Positions 37,221-49,849 of a stretch of DNA of 62,000 nucleotides are shown piece by piece; the stretch's first letter is position 1; each line of letters begins with the position of its first letter. Both the position numbers and the translations under genes were made by a program. The notes below the pieces were generated by a model. That model was not told where the DNA came from, did no database searches, and saw only the letters and a program-made list of their open reading frames with translations. Location: assembly GCF_001949145.1 (NCBI RefSeq), contig NW_019091676.1, forward strand, positions 192,231-254,230, in the 5' to 3' direction. The DNA comes from Acanthaster planci (lineage: Eukaryota > Echinodermata > Asteroidea > Valvatida > Acanthasteridae).

Positions 37221-39107
37221 AAGTCTTCACAAAGAAAGGCGAACGTTGTACGCGTTGCATAATATGTAACGCGCAAACAAATTACGGAGGAAATCCATAG
37301 CAGGGGCGTATCAGATGAGACGACCAAATCATCTATGCACTCGTCCCGCATTGTACGGGACCGTTCTTTTTTTAAGTTTGGGGACGCTACGTCCTCCACG
37401 TCTTGCCCAAGGGCTTGATAAGCCCAAATCAATTTTAGTCTGGTTCCCAGGCGAGAAGATTATGACTATGTTCGATTCAAAAGTTTTACACATCACGCTA
37501 GGGAAATCCGACCCGTGTAAAGGTCATAATCTTGGGGATATTCTGTGAAAGGGAAGGTGAAGTCCAACCTTCCAACAAGGGAAGCTTCCAGGAGGCATAA
37601 AGACTAGTCTCCTCTCGAGAATCATTTTCCCACGGGAAAGTACACCGCGTATCTCCGGAAACGCGCCTGCTATCACTCAGTGTCATGCTAATAAAGAGGA
37701 AGAAATTCCTCCATTTTTCGACAATATCCGAAATATTCTGAACTCATCGTCGTCAACATTCGGTTTGTATCTTTGATGGTCGGGCGTTTTCAGCGTGTAT
37801 AATTATGTGCTGATCACCGGATGCGTATAAGTAAGACACGTTTTAAACACACATTCAGTCATAATGGACGTATAAAACAGTGGTGGATGCAGGAGAGATT
37901 CTTGAGTTTAAACTTTAAGTGAAGTTCTGCTTGGTTCATTTTGTATTCACAGAAGAAGGGCCACAACTTTGACCAAAGTGCCGACAACGCTTGTATCTAA
38001 AAATAGTTCATTTGGACATTCCAGCGGGTGTGCCACTGTGTATTGCGTAAGAACATCCTGAAATTTATATAAATAAAACGGCTTCGAGCAAAGACCACAA
38101 AAGTCACATACGAATAACTTCCGAAGCCCAGCCAGACGGGGCTTCCCTGATGACCCCCATAGCATACCACGTCATGGACTTTAACCGTCAGAGATTGTAT
38201 CAAGAGTCTTCTTCAGGACCGGGAACCAGGCTAGCTCAATGTAAGGTAAGTTCGAGCGACGACCATAGGTAACTACAGATTGACTTACACTGCCCGAACG
38301 ATGAATGGTTTGTACGATCAAGTTGACCACTTGGGACCAGGCCCAGGGGTCAGGGCGTACCCCTGATTATCAGTAGCTGATTTCATTTATCATTATATAT
38401 ACAGAGGGAACCATTCACACGAAAATAATTGTGCGAGTTTTCAGTGACCATGCACGCTGCTAGAATCGTAGCTAACAGTGAAATGTGAGTAACAATGATA
38501 TTTTAAATACTTGACCGATTGGAGTCGTTTGGGTGTAGCTGAATTGCGCATGTGCATTGTTAAAAACAATAAACTAATGGCGTGCTATAATTCGTAAGGT
38601 TTGTGTGAGGGCGCTCTACAAATAGCTCTAACTTCTCGACCATGTACCAAAGACCGTACACCACACACTGTAGGATTTGCACACGGACGTATATAAAAAT
38701 TCTGGACTCGCAATGCCTTAATTAGCTTATAGAGATCATTGAATCCACTAGCGGCCATTTTAACGAGCCGAAAACGAAGCTTGCCCGGCAATGCCCGTCT
38801 TTGTTCTCCCTGGCGTCAATAGGTACAATGGTGAGAGAGCCAACCCGCGGATATGCACTGATCATGCTTACCTTGGCCACGGGACTTTTTGCGTAATCTA
38901 CAGGTACGAAACCGAATTACCTCATGAAGAATTCTCAGATCACCATCACAATGCAAATGTCCTAGCTGTACTTGTGGTTCATCCCTGCAGCTCTGCCTTG
39001 CCTTCGGGTTGGCCCGTGTTTACCCCTTTCCGAGATTTACAATGCATCGCAGTGGCCACTTAAAAGGCATACCGCCCTCAATTTCCGTGTGTCTCAAGGC
39101 GGTCAGA

Positions 39108-39140
39108 AAACAAAACAAAACAAAACAAAACAAAAAAACG
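39108..39140 (+). repeat. (AAAAC)n microsatellite
   Basis: Run of aaaac units within duplicated spacer A. The corresponding place in spacer B has only a short A run. Confidence 0.9.
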
Positions 39141-39299
39141 AGGAGGGCGGGGACTCCTTTTTTTCAAACGGGACTGGACAGTTTCGAAAGAGGGCGCCCT
39201 GTGTGCTATGCGTTATTCATAATTCTGGCTTAAACTTGAAAGAGTGGTTAATATGAAGGAGTAAGGATGTTCAAATCACCGATGTTTGGCAGCGGAGGT

Positions 39300-39363
39300 A
39301 CAGACTGGTCGGAAGTAATCCCAAATAATCTATCACACTCCGAGGTTCGAATCCACCCTGTCG
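39300..39363 (+). repeat. tRNA-like patch in spacer A
   Basis: B box gaggttcgaatccaccctg, with a decayed upstream part. Partner of 48,639-48,705. Confidence 0.5.
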
Positions 39364-40559
39364 TTTGTACCTTTTTTTTAATCTTGAAAATACATGTAAT
39401 AAGAGAGGAAGAAACAATCTCACGCTGCTTAAATCCCAAGTAGGGTTTATGTGGTCAAGAACAAATATATTCCAACTTGACTTTTTGCCACTTTGCAGAA
39501 AAAGCACTCTTCAGCATGTTTTATTGTATAGCGCTGTCACCATCTCCTTCGAAATCAATTTATTAAGGTAAAATACATACGCATTTTTTATTTCATTTAA
39601 TGAATTATGTTGACTGACTAGAAAGTGCCACTGTGGATTACCGAAGGCAAAACAAAAGCAAATTATTAGATATGCCAAACTGAGGTTCGAAAAGCGTCAA
39701 GGCAGAGCACAATGACAATTAACAAACAAACAAACAAAATGTGACTGAAAATCGTATACCCCTCAGCAACCACGAACGGATTTTATATTCATTAGAAGCA
39801 AACGTAGCGTTAGACTTCACGGAAATACGCAAATTCGTTCTTTTCTTTAATTTGTCGCGGGCTACAACAACAGCGTTCTAGGGCTGGAAGACAGTTAACC
39901 GAGTTATACTATTCTGGGCATGCACATTTTCCCAAATATTATTTATCATTAAGGCATTTTGCTGTTACACGTCGAAATAAAATACCAATTACCTCACTCT
40001 AAATGGCAAGCACCAGGCGGTATCTAGAGCTATAGACTTATCCAATAAGACGCCGTAACTGCGGTGGCGCCGCACTCAAGCGAACATTCTTCAGCTTGAC
40101 GCGCGCGTGCATTTAGCACAACGTCACGACACCCTATTGATTGAAGAGGCGTGTAACGCGCATGTACCACATGCCCACGAGCAATGTGCCACCACAGTAA
40201 TCAGGTTCGTAAGTGCGACGTCACTTCAATTTAAACCACGCCCACTGCACATCACTGCACATAGAGTTACATGCATTGATCGCTGTTCAACTTCAGCCAT
40301 TGTCCAATGGAAGCCTGCAAATCGTGGCGCGTCTGCCTTTGTGACGAAGTCACTTACGAACCGCCATTTATCTGCATATTTTTCATAAATGACATTGCCT
40401 TCATGAATTAGCTAATAATGTTTAAGTTCAGAAATCAAGGAAATCATATTATTCCCAGAAATTGCTGCAGTAATTGACACTGCTCGAATAAGGGTTCTAA
40501 CAGGGAAAACGTGAGAAAGCACTCTCAGACTAGAACCACTTCTCTGCAAGATGACCGTT

Positions 40560-41880
40560 TCAATTGGTTTTGTAAGCAGCACAGCAGTAGACCTTGATGA
40601 ATTTGCGAGCTACCACTGACTGATCCAAACTGATGACAAAAGCTCGAACAAGGCGTGTGTTGGTGCTACAGGCGCAATTGGACACGAAGCTACAATAATT
40701 CTGTGTACATCGCTCAGTCAGGATCCATTGCTTGTCATCGGTCTCTGGAAACTAGACATCAAAAGAACATAAGGACAGCAACAATCAGCAAATGATTAAC
40801 TTGAAGAAGCGGAGTTCAGACAGTAATGTGACGTTCGTATAATGGGACAAAAATGAAGGAAACTAGTTATACACAAACAGTTGTACGAATTGAAATAAAT
40901 GGGTAAGCTTGTTGGCCGAGTCTTTTGCAGACCACATTCAGCCAAATTTCTTTTTACCGACTTCTAAAGCACCAGTATTTTGTGAAGCAAATCCGCCTAC
41001 CTAAAGGAGGAGAACGAAGTAGATTTCCACTCGAGGAAATGTGAGTAGCTTAGCGCGATCGATGCAATTTTTAATATAAAAATGCGTTAGTTTTTGTCTT
41101 TGGTTACATTACGACAGTATCATGCACAGGTACAAAAGGTTGGATGAGGGACAACACAAAATGCACACAACGAATGGGAGACTTTTCCAATGTTAAACTT
41201 TTGGAAAGAGGTATATGTAAATTCACAAAATGCCATCGCTAAATGGATTCTGTTGTTGACTGTCAGTACACGTATTCGAAAGTTCTAACCTGCACAACTT
41301 GTATCAGTTCATCGTCATTTGTTAGTGCCAATGTTAGATCTTCCCAGTGTTCCTGTCTTGGGCAGATATTGGTTTGCGTCTGTACGGATCGAGACTGCCG
41401 CAGTGTCGGCAGCTCATCCGCTCGGCTGAAGTAGTCTCCGTACTGAGCTAGGATCTGATCCCTCTGTGCTGGGGTCAGTGTGACAATTGGGCCGTGTGGA
41501 ATGTCTCTTCGAACGCTCTGGTGTCCGTTAGCAGTGAGCCAACGGCGAACGAGTGGTTGCTTCTCTTGAACTTCAAGTCTCTGCTCCGGGGTGAGCACTA
41601 CCGTCACTTGCATGCGAATATAAGGCAAGCAGTCTTGCGCGGAGCACGCGTTGTTGGGGCGGACCTGCTCATCATCAGAGTGGTTGCGTCGTGCTTGACC
41701 AGCGTAATGAGCCACAGGGCTTCCACTGCCAATCTCGCTGCTACCACCATGGCCGCTTCTCGTCACGGTGCCCCGCGCACCGTTAGAAAAAACGACGACA
41801 AAGTAGAGTGGAATCATCACCAGGCCGTGGAGAACCAAGCCGATGGTAAAGCGAAGTGGCGCCATCTTGGTTATGGGCAT
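40560..41880 (-). CDS. secreted pro-protein with Spaetzle/neurotrophin-like cystine knot
   Basis: Two coding exons, 41,880-41,290 (ending CAG|GTTAGA) and 40,742-40,560 (after TTTCCAGAG), joined in phase 0: 257 residues. Hydrophobic signal peptide in about 6-33; pro-region with Cys79 and Cys84; cleavage motif RQSR at 161-164. The mature 93 residues begin SVQTQTNICP. Cysteines are at 173, 209, 214, 220, 222, 250 and 251. The seven-Cys pattern, the W/V-rich strand after the first Cys, '(W)ILTERC' and the closing 'FIKVYCC' match the Spaetzle and neurotrophin fold, closest to Spaetzle by the paired terminal Cys. The third Cys of the usual terminal cluster is Ala. Such dimers activate Toll-type or Trk-type receptors. 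The ATG follows an acceptor (TTTCTTCGTAG) by six bases. The upstream P2 element is 3.8 kb away. Confidence 0.75.
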
Positions 41881-42309
41881 GAAACTCTACGAAGAAACAA
41901 AATGATACCCATTTATATGTCGGCCCCCTTTAGTCTATATTTCTGATCTAAACAGGTGGTCAAACCTGGCATTGTTCTTCCAGCCGATTAATTCCTGGCA
42001 TCTTGAATAAGCATATGCACAAACTCTCTCCCCTTCGGAAAAAAGTCTGAAATTCACGTAGGTCCAATGATATTTTTTCACGAGGGAATTGAATTCAACT
42101 GCACAAATGTTTACTGAGGGAACTGTTATGAAGCACACACAGATAATTCAAGCTGATTCAGTTTCACCAGTATTTTCCAGCAGGTGGATTTGTATGCATC
42201 ACGTAATAAGCTTGAACTTTTTTGAAGGGATGGGCACACCCAAGAACCATTATTATCATATTATTATGACTTATTTCTGGTAATGACACCAAGGATTCCT
42301 CAAAAGCGC

Positions 42310-42504
42310 CCTAGGCACTGTGGGTCACGAGCCTGAATAAACCCGCAGAGAGGAGACAACGAGAAGGAATAGTCTGGCTGAAACCCACGGAATCAGGTAG
42401 GGACTTGAAAACCTAATCCACACGTAGACCGGGCCGGAATTCGAACCCGGAACCACAGATAGGTGGAAGGCGAGGAAAGAGCCACTACGCCGACCTGGCT
42501 CCCC
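42310..42504 (-). mobile_element. tRNA-derived SINE, copy c
   Basis: Reverse orientation. The head reads gccaggtcggcgtagtggct with B box gggttcgaattcc, and the body has 'ggattaggttttcaagtccc'. Best-preserved head of the three copies. Confidence 0.85.
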
Positions 42505-44019
42505 ATGTTTCGCCTCTCTGACCAGAAGAAACTTGAATGAAAAGTCCCATGGTGCAAGAGGCATGGAGGGCTGGATGGCCTAAAGATTTTGGACTTGCGG
42601 TTTTGTGAGTATTGTAGTCGTAAAGTGTTCAGGTGTATTTCTGGAAATGCGAAAAATTTCATTTTTTTACATAGATGGTTAAGATGTACAAATTTCTGCT
42701 GTGTAGTTTGTTTTCAAGCAGGGTACATACATTTCATGGGAAAACGATGTATCTTGCTTTGCTACCTCAACATTGAAAGGCTTTTTGATACATTTCACGG
42801 CAAAACGATGTAGCTTCGGTAACCTGCTTCAGATATGGGGGCACTTGACTTAATTGCACGACAAAAAATGCATCTTTGAGACTTTAAGTGCATTTTATCT
42901 AAAAAACAACAAGATTGTTCAGTGGTGTTTCACGATTACACTGTGAAATTTATAATTTCATGTATGTTGGATTTCACTTATCAATCTATGAAGCAAGATT
43001 GAAAATTTCCGAGTTTACAAGTCAGACACAATCAATAAAGACTTTTGTAAATTATGCTTTTGACATTTAAATGGTATATATGCTGGAAGAGAACACCAGA
43101 CTGTTTTAAAATTTAATTGCAATTATTTAAGGTTGAACATCTGTTACGAAGGTTAATTTTAGTTAAAATAATTCAGAAAGAACTATTTTTGGTCAAGAAC
43201 ACTTTATACAGATACGAGCAGCCGTGCTTAACGACTTGAATACAAGGTTTGGAAATAAACTGAAAATAAATTGCCTACACCAGAAGGTTGAAAAGTTCTG
43301 GTGATTTATGAGACACGTATCTGACACTAATACATGTGAATATAAGAACAAATTATGTTGAGTTTCAAAAACACATTACAGGCTATATACTTCAGTTAGA
43401 AAAACTGGTTGCCACAGTTGAGCTCTAGTCCTGTTTAACTCCTTGGATGGCAAGTCTGAGTTCAAGTCATGTTGATTCTTAAAAACATCCTAATAATTAT
43501 TCACTTCAGTTACAACTTCATGTTAACACCAGATTTTATTAAATTTCCGTGAAATAATAGTTTCAACATGAAGCCCTTGCCAATGTTCAAGCCAAAAAGA
43601 CTTGTTGCATGTCGTTTAAAACAAGTACCAGTAATGCCGAGGATTAGCACAAGTCCCGTTGATTCTTAGAAAAGCATATATTGGAATCCATTTCAGTTGC
43701 AAATCTGTTCCACCGTTAAGCGTCCATGTGTGACTGTCATAACGGCACGCAGTAACGGTGTTGGATTATTTCAGTAAAAACGTGGAACAGTAAATCACCC
43801 TTTCTGTAACTGGTCAGAGCAAAAGACAGATCTACAGTTAATGAAAATGTGTTGAAGTGGACAAAAAGCGGTTATTTTTCATTCAAAAACTAGCATATTT
43901 TTTGGCAAAACCAAGTGAAGATACATTTTTTTGCCATATTATAACAACTGCATTGAATGAAGGACGTGGAGACATATTTCCACCTTACAGATTTGCTTGA
44001 TTCGAGCGACCATTTGGTA
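42505..44019. other. non-coding stretch between the cystine-knot gene and copy II
   Basis: No gene, RNA or mobile element recognised. Two similar blocks around 'catttca(t/c)gg(g/c)aaaacgatgta' occur at about 42,731 and 42,791. This part of the presumed 5' intron is not shared with the C1q loci. Confidence 0.5.
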
Positions 44020-45900
44020 CATCACGACACCCTATTGGTGGAAGAAGCATGTAACGCGCGCGTACCACCTGTCCACGAGCGTTCTGCCACCGCAGTAATG
44101 GCTTCTAAATCTGGTTGTCAAATTACACTATATTAATCAACTTTCCTGTTCATTTGAAAAAGATGTCAAACACATGTTTGTTGAAAAAAAAGTCCTCAGT
44201 TTGTTCCAACATTTTTGAACCGAAATGTAGAATCTGATTTCGATAAATTTTAGACTTTATATTGCTTGCATGGAATGATTTAATCATTCCACAGTCAACT
44301 AAAGGCACTTTCATTTGACATGTGTTAACATGTCTACGTTACAGTTTGCGTCTTGGTTACGTTGGTCTCTGCGTTTCTTACGTCAATATGAAAACCAGGC
44401 TTAGCTTAAATTGTCGTAGCTATTCATGAATTTGCTTTGTAGATAACACACCGTTTGACGCAGACAAAACATGACGAAATTGCCGCAATGAAGAGCGCGT
44501 TGGCGAACAAAACAATTAACGTAGCAGATCTGAAATCGAATTCCACAATTATAAATACCTCAAACAGTTTCCCTATTCAACAACACGCAACGTGACCATG
44601 TATTAACATTTGATGAAATGATGATAATGCTCGCTCAGATTTGATAATGGCCACTGCGTAAAAAAACACTTTGGAGAGATTAATCCATCCCCATCGGTCA
44701 AGAGTCTGCATGTGCGGCGCACGGCAAGCAGAAGAAGCCGCGCGCGCCAGGTCCATTATTTGGCGATTCTTCAGGACAACTGGAACAAGAAATACACCAT
44801 AAACTTAAGGGGGGGGTGTTCAGGAAAATGGAAGTAAAATTCTAGAACAACATTATTCGAAATCTATCATATGTTGATTTCTTTTGACTCTCTGACTAAA
44901 AAAAAGTATTTACGAATGGGAATAGGAATATGTTTGGCCGTTTAAATCAACGTTTGAAATCGGCTCAGGAGTCTTGTCTATTCTCCTGAGCCATTCTTAA
45001 ACGTATTTTTATGACCGGTGAAGCACATAATTATTCCCTCATAAATTAAACAGTGGCGAGAAGTGACGTCCCGGCCGAAATATTTCCGGCGGGAGAAATC
45101 CAGACAATTCTAGTGAAAATAAATGTTGCGGGAAATCCCACCGAAATGCACGCAAGAGAATACTTCATTTCAAAAGAAAAACAAAAACCTGATTAATGCA
45201 GTCTCCAACGAAGTGGTGTTTTCCTTGTAAATTTTACCATGCAAAATGTCCGGTTTGGGTTGGAATTAGGAAAGACAAAAGCAGAAAGGACGCAAGTGTT
45301 TCTGCGATATTCAACATCAGCTAGGTTACATTGCAAAGAATATAGTAAACTTTTAGTCAACCCTCAAACTGACATCTGGTAGCACTGCACTCTAAGAACA
45401 TAAGTCTTGAATAGGAATTTAACTTGTTAATGATGATGATATCTACAATCATAGTCAATAATCGGCCTGTTTTAGCCACTGCAACGAAATATTCCAAGTT
45501 TATTCGTTTTCTTTGTTATCGCAGCAAAATTCAAGTCAAAATTGAACACCGATTTGAAATCTTGAATAAAAATCCCAGAAATTATGCTTACCGCTCCTGG
45601 AACGGAATCAAATAAGTTAAATTAGGCGACTACACTTTTCAACGCGGTATAAGAGCCAGATTTGTTTTGAGAGTACTTTTGATTAGTGGTACTCACCTGG
45701 TAACCTCTAAATTGCTCGTGATGCTGTCTTTGTTTGAAACTGGAGATGATCGGTGCTCGTTCTGATGAGCGGAGCGCCCGCTCGTGCCTTTAAACTGGCC
45801 AGCCATTTCCTGAGCAGTGACTGCTGAACCTGGCCTGGTGTCTGATTGGCCCTTGCGCGCTGTCACTCACAGTCACCGACTCTCGTGTCCGTTCAGCGGT
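44020..45900 (-). repeat. duplicated promoter-intron segment, copy II
   Basis: Starts with the GC-rich block 'gtaacgcgcgcgtaccacc', which is shared with 40.1, 49.1 and 57.7 kb. It then follows copies I and III up to and beyond the promoter element. Confidence 0.75.
45697..45849 (-). promoter_or_regulatory. candidate promoter and 5' exon, copy P2 (upstream of the cystine-knot gene)
   Basis: CCAAT at 45,845-45,849, TTTAAA at 45,789-45,794, donor CAG|GTGAGT with the exon ending at 45,697. Layout as in P1 and P3. The next acceptor in front of a recognised gene in this direction is the one before the cystine-knot ATG at 41,880. Confidence 0.5.
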
Positions 45901-47861
45901 AGTTTTGTTGCTGGCTGAAGGCACAGACTCCGATAGGCACAATAAATCAGTTCACTAATAAAGTTTTCGAAGACAAAAGAGAAAAAATGTGCAAAAGCTG
46001 AAAGAACATGACGTTCAAATTTGTGTCTCTGTACACTTTCAATGGGTCGCTCAAGCTTTTTGTCTCCAATAATCATGGCCTCTTGAAACCAAAGTATGCT
46101 GATTTCCAAAACGTCTGGCCTTTTGTGCAGACCTTGGCAGTCAGAAAAGTCAGTCCAGAGCTCTACACTATTAACAAGCAAACAAACTACAGAAGAAATC
46201 CGTAGAGGCAGTGTGTCAGAGGAGAAAGCCAGATCGACCATGCACTCTTCCCACATTGTACGGGACCGTTCCTTTTTTAAGTTTGGGGACGCTACGTCCT
46301 CCACCTCTGGCCCCCAATGGCTTGATAAGCCCAACTCAATTATAGTCTGGTTCCCAGACAAGAAGATGTCACTAATCCATATCTCTTGCGATTCAAAGGT
46401 CCAGTATGCGAAAAAAAACTTTCACACATCACGCTGGGGAAATCCGATCCGTCCCGAGTAAACGTTAAATATCTCGGGAGGATTTTTTTTTGTTAAAGGG
46501 CAGGTAAAGTCCAATATTCCAACAAGGGAAGCTTCCATTAGGCATGAAGACTAGTCTCTCGTACAATTTTTCTAATAAAAGAAAAACACTCGTCTGGTAT
46601 CACCCAGAGTCACGTGTCAAAAGAGTACGAAATTCCTCCATTTTTTCGACTATATCCGAAATATTCTGAACTTGTTTGTCGTCCAAATTCTGTTTGTTTC
46701 TTTGATGGTAGGGCATTTTCAGCGTGTGTATGTCCTGATAAACAAATACGTATAAGTAAGACACGTTTGAAAAAAATTAAGTCATAGTGAATGTATTAAT
46801 GGTGGTGGATGCAGGAATTCTTGAATTTAAGTTAAAGTGAGGTTCTGCTTGGCTCATTCACAGAAGAAAGGTCGCAACATTGTCCAAAGTGACCAATAAC
46901 GCTTGTATCTAAAACTGTTTCTTTTTAGACAACCCAGCAAGTATAGGGATCGTCCATAGGTCCCCTAAAGTACGTATGCACATAATGCCGTACGCATGGC
47001 GTACCCAGCGGCTCCAACCCCTTCCCCCTGTGAGCATGCGCATTCCACATATCTTTTAACAGTACATTGTGCATCCACTAGAGTAGTACTGTCATTCGCA
47101 CAATAACAGGTTTCTGTACTGGTAGGCCTATTTCTTTATCAATGGCCATGCAACATATTACTTGGCAGCTTTAAAAAAAAAGATGTCGTTGAATAAAAAC
47201 AAAACAAAAAGAAAATACCGGTGCTTTTTTCTCTCTTGTTTGTATGAGAAAGTGTTTTGACATGATGAACATTCAGTAAAGGCTTGAATCCCCCCCGTGC
47301 GCATGGTGTACGCAACGGCACCAACCCTCCTCTTTCTTCCTCCGTGCGTACTTTATGGACGGCCCCATACCACTGTGTATTGGTTTGAACTATCTAGTCG
47401 ACCATTTGGGACTAGGCACAGGGGTATGTTAGCATCGCTGGTTATCAATAGCCGGGTCCCTTCATCATGACAGAGGGAACTTTTCACGTGAAAATAATCG
47501 TACGAGATTTCAATGACCATGTACGCTGCGAGAATCACAGCCAACGGTGAAATGTGAGTAACGCTGAGAAAAATTGACAGAGTGCAACTGAACTGCGCGT
47601 GCTCATTGTTAAAAAGTAATTGGCTACTGGTGGGTGCACCACCGAAAATAGGCCAGAAATAATCCAGCGAGCTCATTAATAAAAGTTATAAACTAAAAAT
47701 ATTCTATATTAGAGAGTCCTGAGAGCCATGGAATTGGGGCATTAAAGAAGTATGGCAATGAACCTCTGGCCCGGACTCAGGGCTTCCAATTCGGAGCAAT
47801 TTCGATGCAGTCCAGTCTGAAAGTGGCACTATTTAGCCGTTAGGGATGCATTTCAAAATGG

Positions 47862-48105
47862 CTATTTTTCCATGGAAATCTGCTTCCTTTTAGGGGTGGT
47901 CTGCTTTGGGTGAGAATTTCTCCAAAATTCATCAGTCAACCCACTAAAATTGAAAGGAAAATGAAAGAGGTAATGTCGAGCATTATTTTGCTGTCCAGCT
48001 TGCCACCTGATAGAGCTGTATTTTTAAAATAATTTTGAAATATAAGGATTAATCATTGGTGTCTATGGAAATTTATTTTAAGGGGTGCACCCTGGTTGAA
48101 CTATA
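47862..48105 (-). repeat. interspersed repeat, second copy
   Basis: Reverse complement of 16,985-17,245. It lies in spacer B only, so it inserted after, or was lost from A since, the duplication. Confidence 0.8.
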
Positions 48106-48638
48106 GTTCGAGCCCGAACTTGTTCGTAGTAATAACGTTTGTGTGAGGGCGCTCTACAAATATCGCTCACGTCTCGACCATGTACCAAAGACTGCACACC
48201 ACACATGGTAGGATTTGCACTGATCATGCTAACCTTGCCAACGGGATTTATTGTGTGACCTACCGGTAAGAAACCGAATTACCTCACGAAGAATTCCCAG
48301 ATGACCATCATAATGCAAAGGTCTTACCTCTGGTTGTGTCCCTCGCAGCTCTGCCTCGCCTTCGGGTTGGCACACATTCTACCTCTTTCCGAGATTTACG
48401 ACGCACCGCAGTGGCCCCTTAAATATAAGGCATACTGCCCTCCATTTCCGTGTGTCTCAAGGCATTCAGAAAAAAAAATGAAGAGAGTGGGGCCTCCTTT
48501 TTCCAAACGGATCAAACAGTTTGGAAAGAGGGCGCCCTGTGTGATATGCATTATTCATAATTCTGTCTTAAACGTGAAAGAGCTGTTATACTATGAGGAA
48601 TAAGGGTGTTAAATCGACGATGTTTGCCAGTGGATGTA

Positions 48639-48705
48639 CAGACTGGTCGGAATTATTAAATCTGGACTAGTAATCTGACAGTCGGAGGTTCGAATCCACC
48701 CTGTC
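48639..48705 (+). repeat. tRNA-like patch in spacer B
   Basis: Anticodon-arm-like tctggactagtaatctgac and B box with tail ggaggttcgaatccaccctg. The 5' half does not pair with the 3' end, so not a working tRNA. Confidence 0.5.
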
Positions 48706-49327
48706 ATATCTACTTTTTGATCTTGAAAATAACAAGTCAGGAAAAAACACTCTCACGCTGCTTAGAGCCAAAGTCAGGTTTGTGTGGTCAAAAAATATGC
48801 ATTATGCATGTAATAGACCAATCATATGATGGAAAAACTGCCGTTTTGCTGTTACACATCGAAAAAAATACAAAATCTTAAAACAGCAGTTAAAATACCA
48901 ATAACCTCATTGTTTTCTACTCAGAGTAAGCGTGCTTTACCAGGGCGGTGCTTGGCATCTCCAGCTACAGATAATTAAGACGCCGTAACTGCGGTGGCAC
49001 CGCAGTCAAGAGAACATTCTTCAGCTTGACGCGCGCGTGCATTTGGCACAAGATCACGACACCTTATTGGTGGAAGAGGCGTGTAACGCGCGCGTACCAC
49101 CTGTCCACGAGCGTTGTGCAACCGCAGTAATGGCTTCCAATTCCAGTTGCTGAATTACATATCTACAGATTCTCCATGAACGATGATCCCTTAATGATTT
49201 AGCTAAATGTTTTAGTTCAGAAATTAAAGAAATCATTTTCCAGAAATTATCGCAGTAATTAATAATTAATAATGAGAAAGCAGTCTCAGACCAGAACCAC
49301 TTCTCTGCAAGATATTTCTTGATTGTT

Positions 49328-49374
49328 TCAATTGGTTTTGTAAGCAGCACAGCAGTAGACCTTGATGAATTTGC
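49328..49374 (-). pseudogene. truncated tail of a second cystine-knot gene
   Basis: Encodes SKFIKVYCCAAYKTN and the stop. KFIKVYCCAAYKTN is identical to the last 14 residues of the gene at 40,560-41,880. Identity to 40,560-40,609 stops after 'gaatttgc', beyond which nothing of the upstream exon remains. It marks a duplication or deletion breakpoint within the coding sequence. Confidence 0.85.
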
Positions 49375-49570
49375 TCCCTACACAGAATTTGTAATTTTAA
49401 TGTTGGATTGATGAATTTAGTCCACGTGAAATGTTATTAGATTTTTTAGCCCTTCATCGAACTGTCAAAATTGGGGGATATGAGACCGAGATATATATGT
49501 TTCTGCACGAAATCGGAAAAGGTAGCAATCTGTATTCTGCAGACTTCTTGCACGCGTAGTAATTCTCAGT

Positions 49571-49643
49571 CTCTCGGCGCGGCGCGGGAGAGCTACAACC
49601 GGGCAAATCTCCACCCTGGCGTCTTGCCGTGCCGCGCCGAGAG
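49571..49643. other. GC-rich hairpin
   Basis: Perfect 13-bp inverted repeat ctctcggcgcggc ... gccgcgccgagag with a 47-base loop, unusually CpG-rich for this window. Could be a MITE or satellite fragment or an extruding structure. Confidence 0.7.
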
Positions 49644-49849
49644 AGTAACTCTCCGGGTTGCGATCCGGTAAAAGTCCCCGAGGGACACAGTTACCGGGGG
49701 TGCGGCAGTTTTACCGTTAACAGTGGCAAATGTTATGACCCTTCTCCGTTGTTTGTGCAAGTTTGGGCCTAGTGCTCATGCTCAAAATGCCTAGCGCCTC
49801 AAAAAATAATACAAAATGACTGTTATGCTTTACACCACGAAACGTTTCG

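Larger units (their letters stand above)
37225..40609 (-). repeat. duplicated spacer, copy A
   Basis: Aligns with 46,135-49,374. Shared blocks include 'gggacgctacgtcctccac', 'aaggtttgtgtgagggcgctctacaaat', 'cgggttggc', the tRNA-like patch and the GC-rich 'gacgcgcgcg..gtgtaacgcg' block at about 40,100. Its upper end lies inside the last exon of the cystine-knot gene. A minus frame near 37,250-37,400 containing VEDVASPNLKKERSRTM is kept open in both copies, but its upstream frame shifts between copies. Confidence 0.8.
46135..49374 (-). repeat. duplicated spacer, copy B
   Basis: Partner of 37,225-40,609. Relative to A it has an insertion at about 47,625-48,130 carrying the dispersed repeat, and it lacks about 180 bp present in A near 38,680-38,860. 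It ends abruptly at 49,374 within sequence coding for the cystine knot. Confidence 0.8.

Noticed and set aside
48639-48705. Functional tRNA
   Set aside because: The B box is good but the acceptor and D arms do not pair; a duplicated, decayed copy exists at 39.3 kb.
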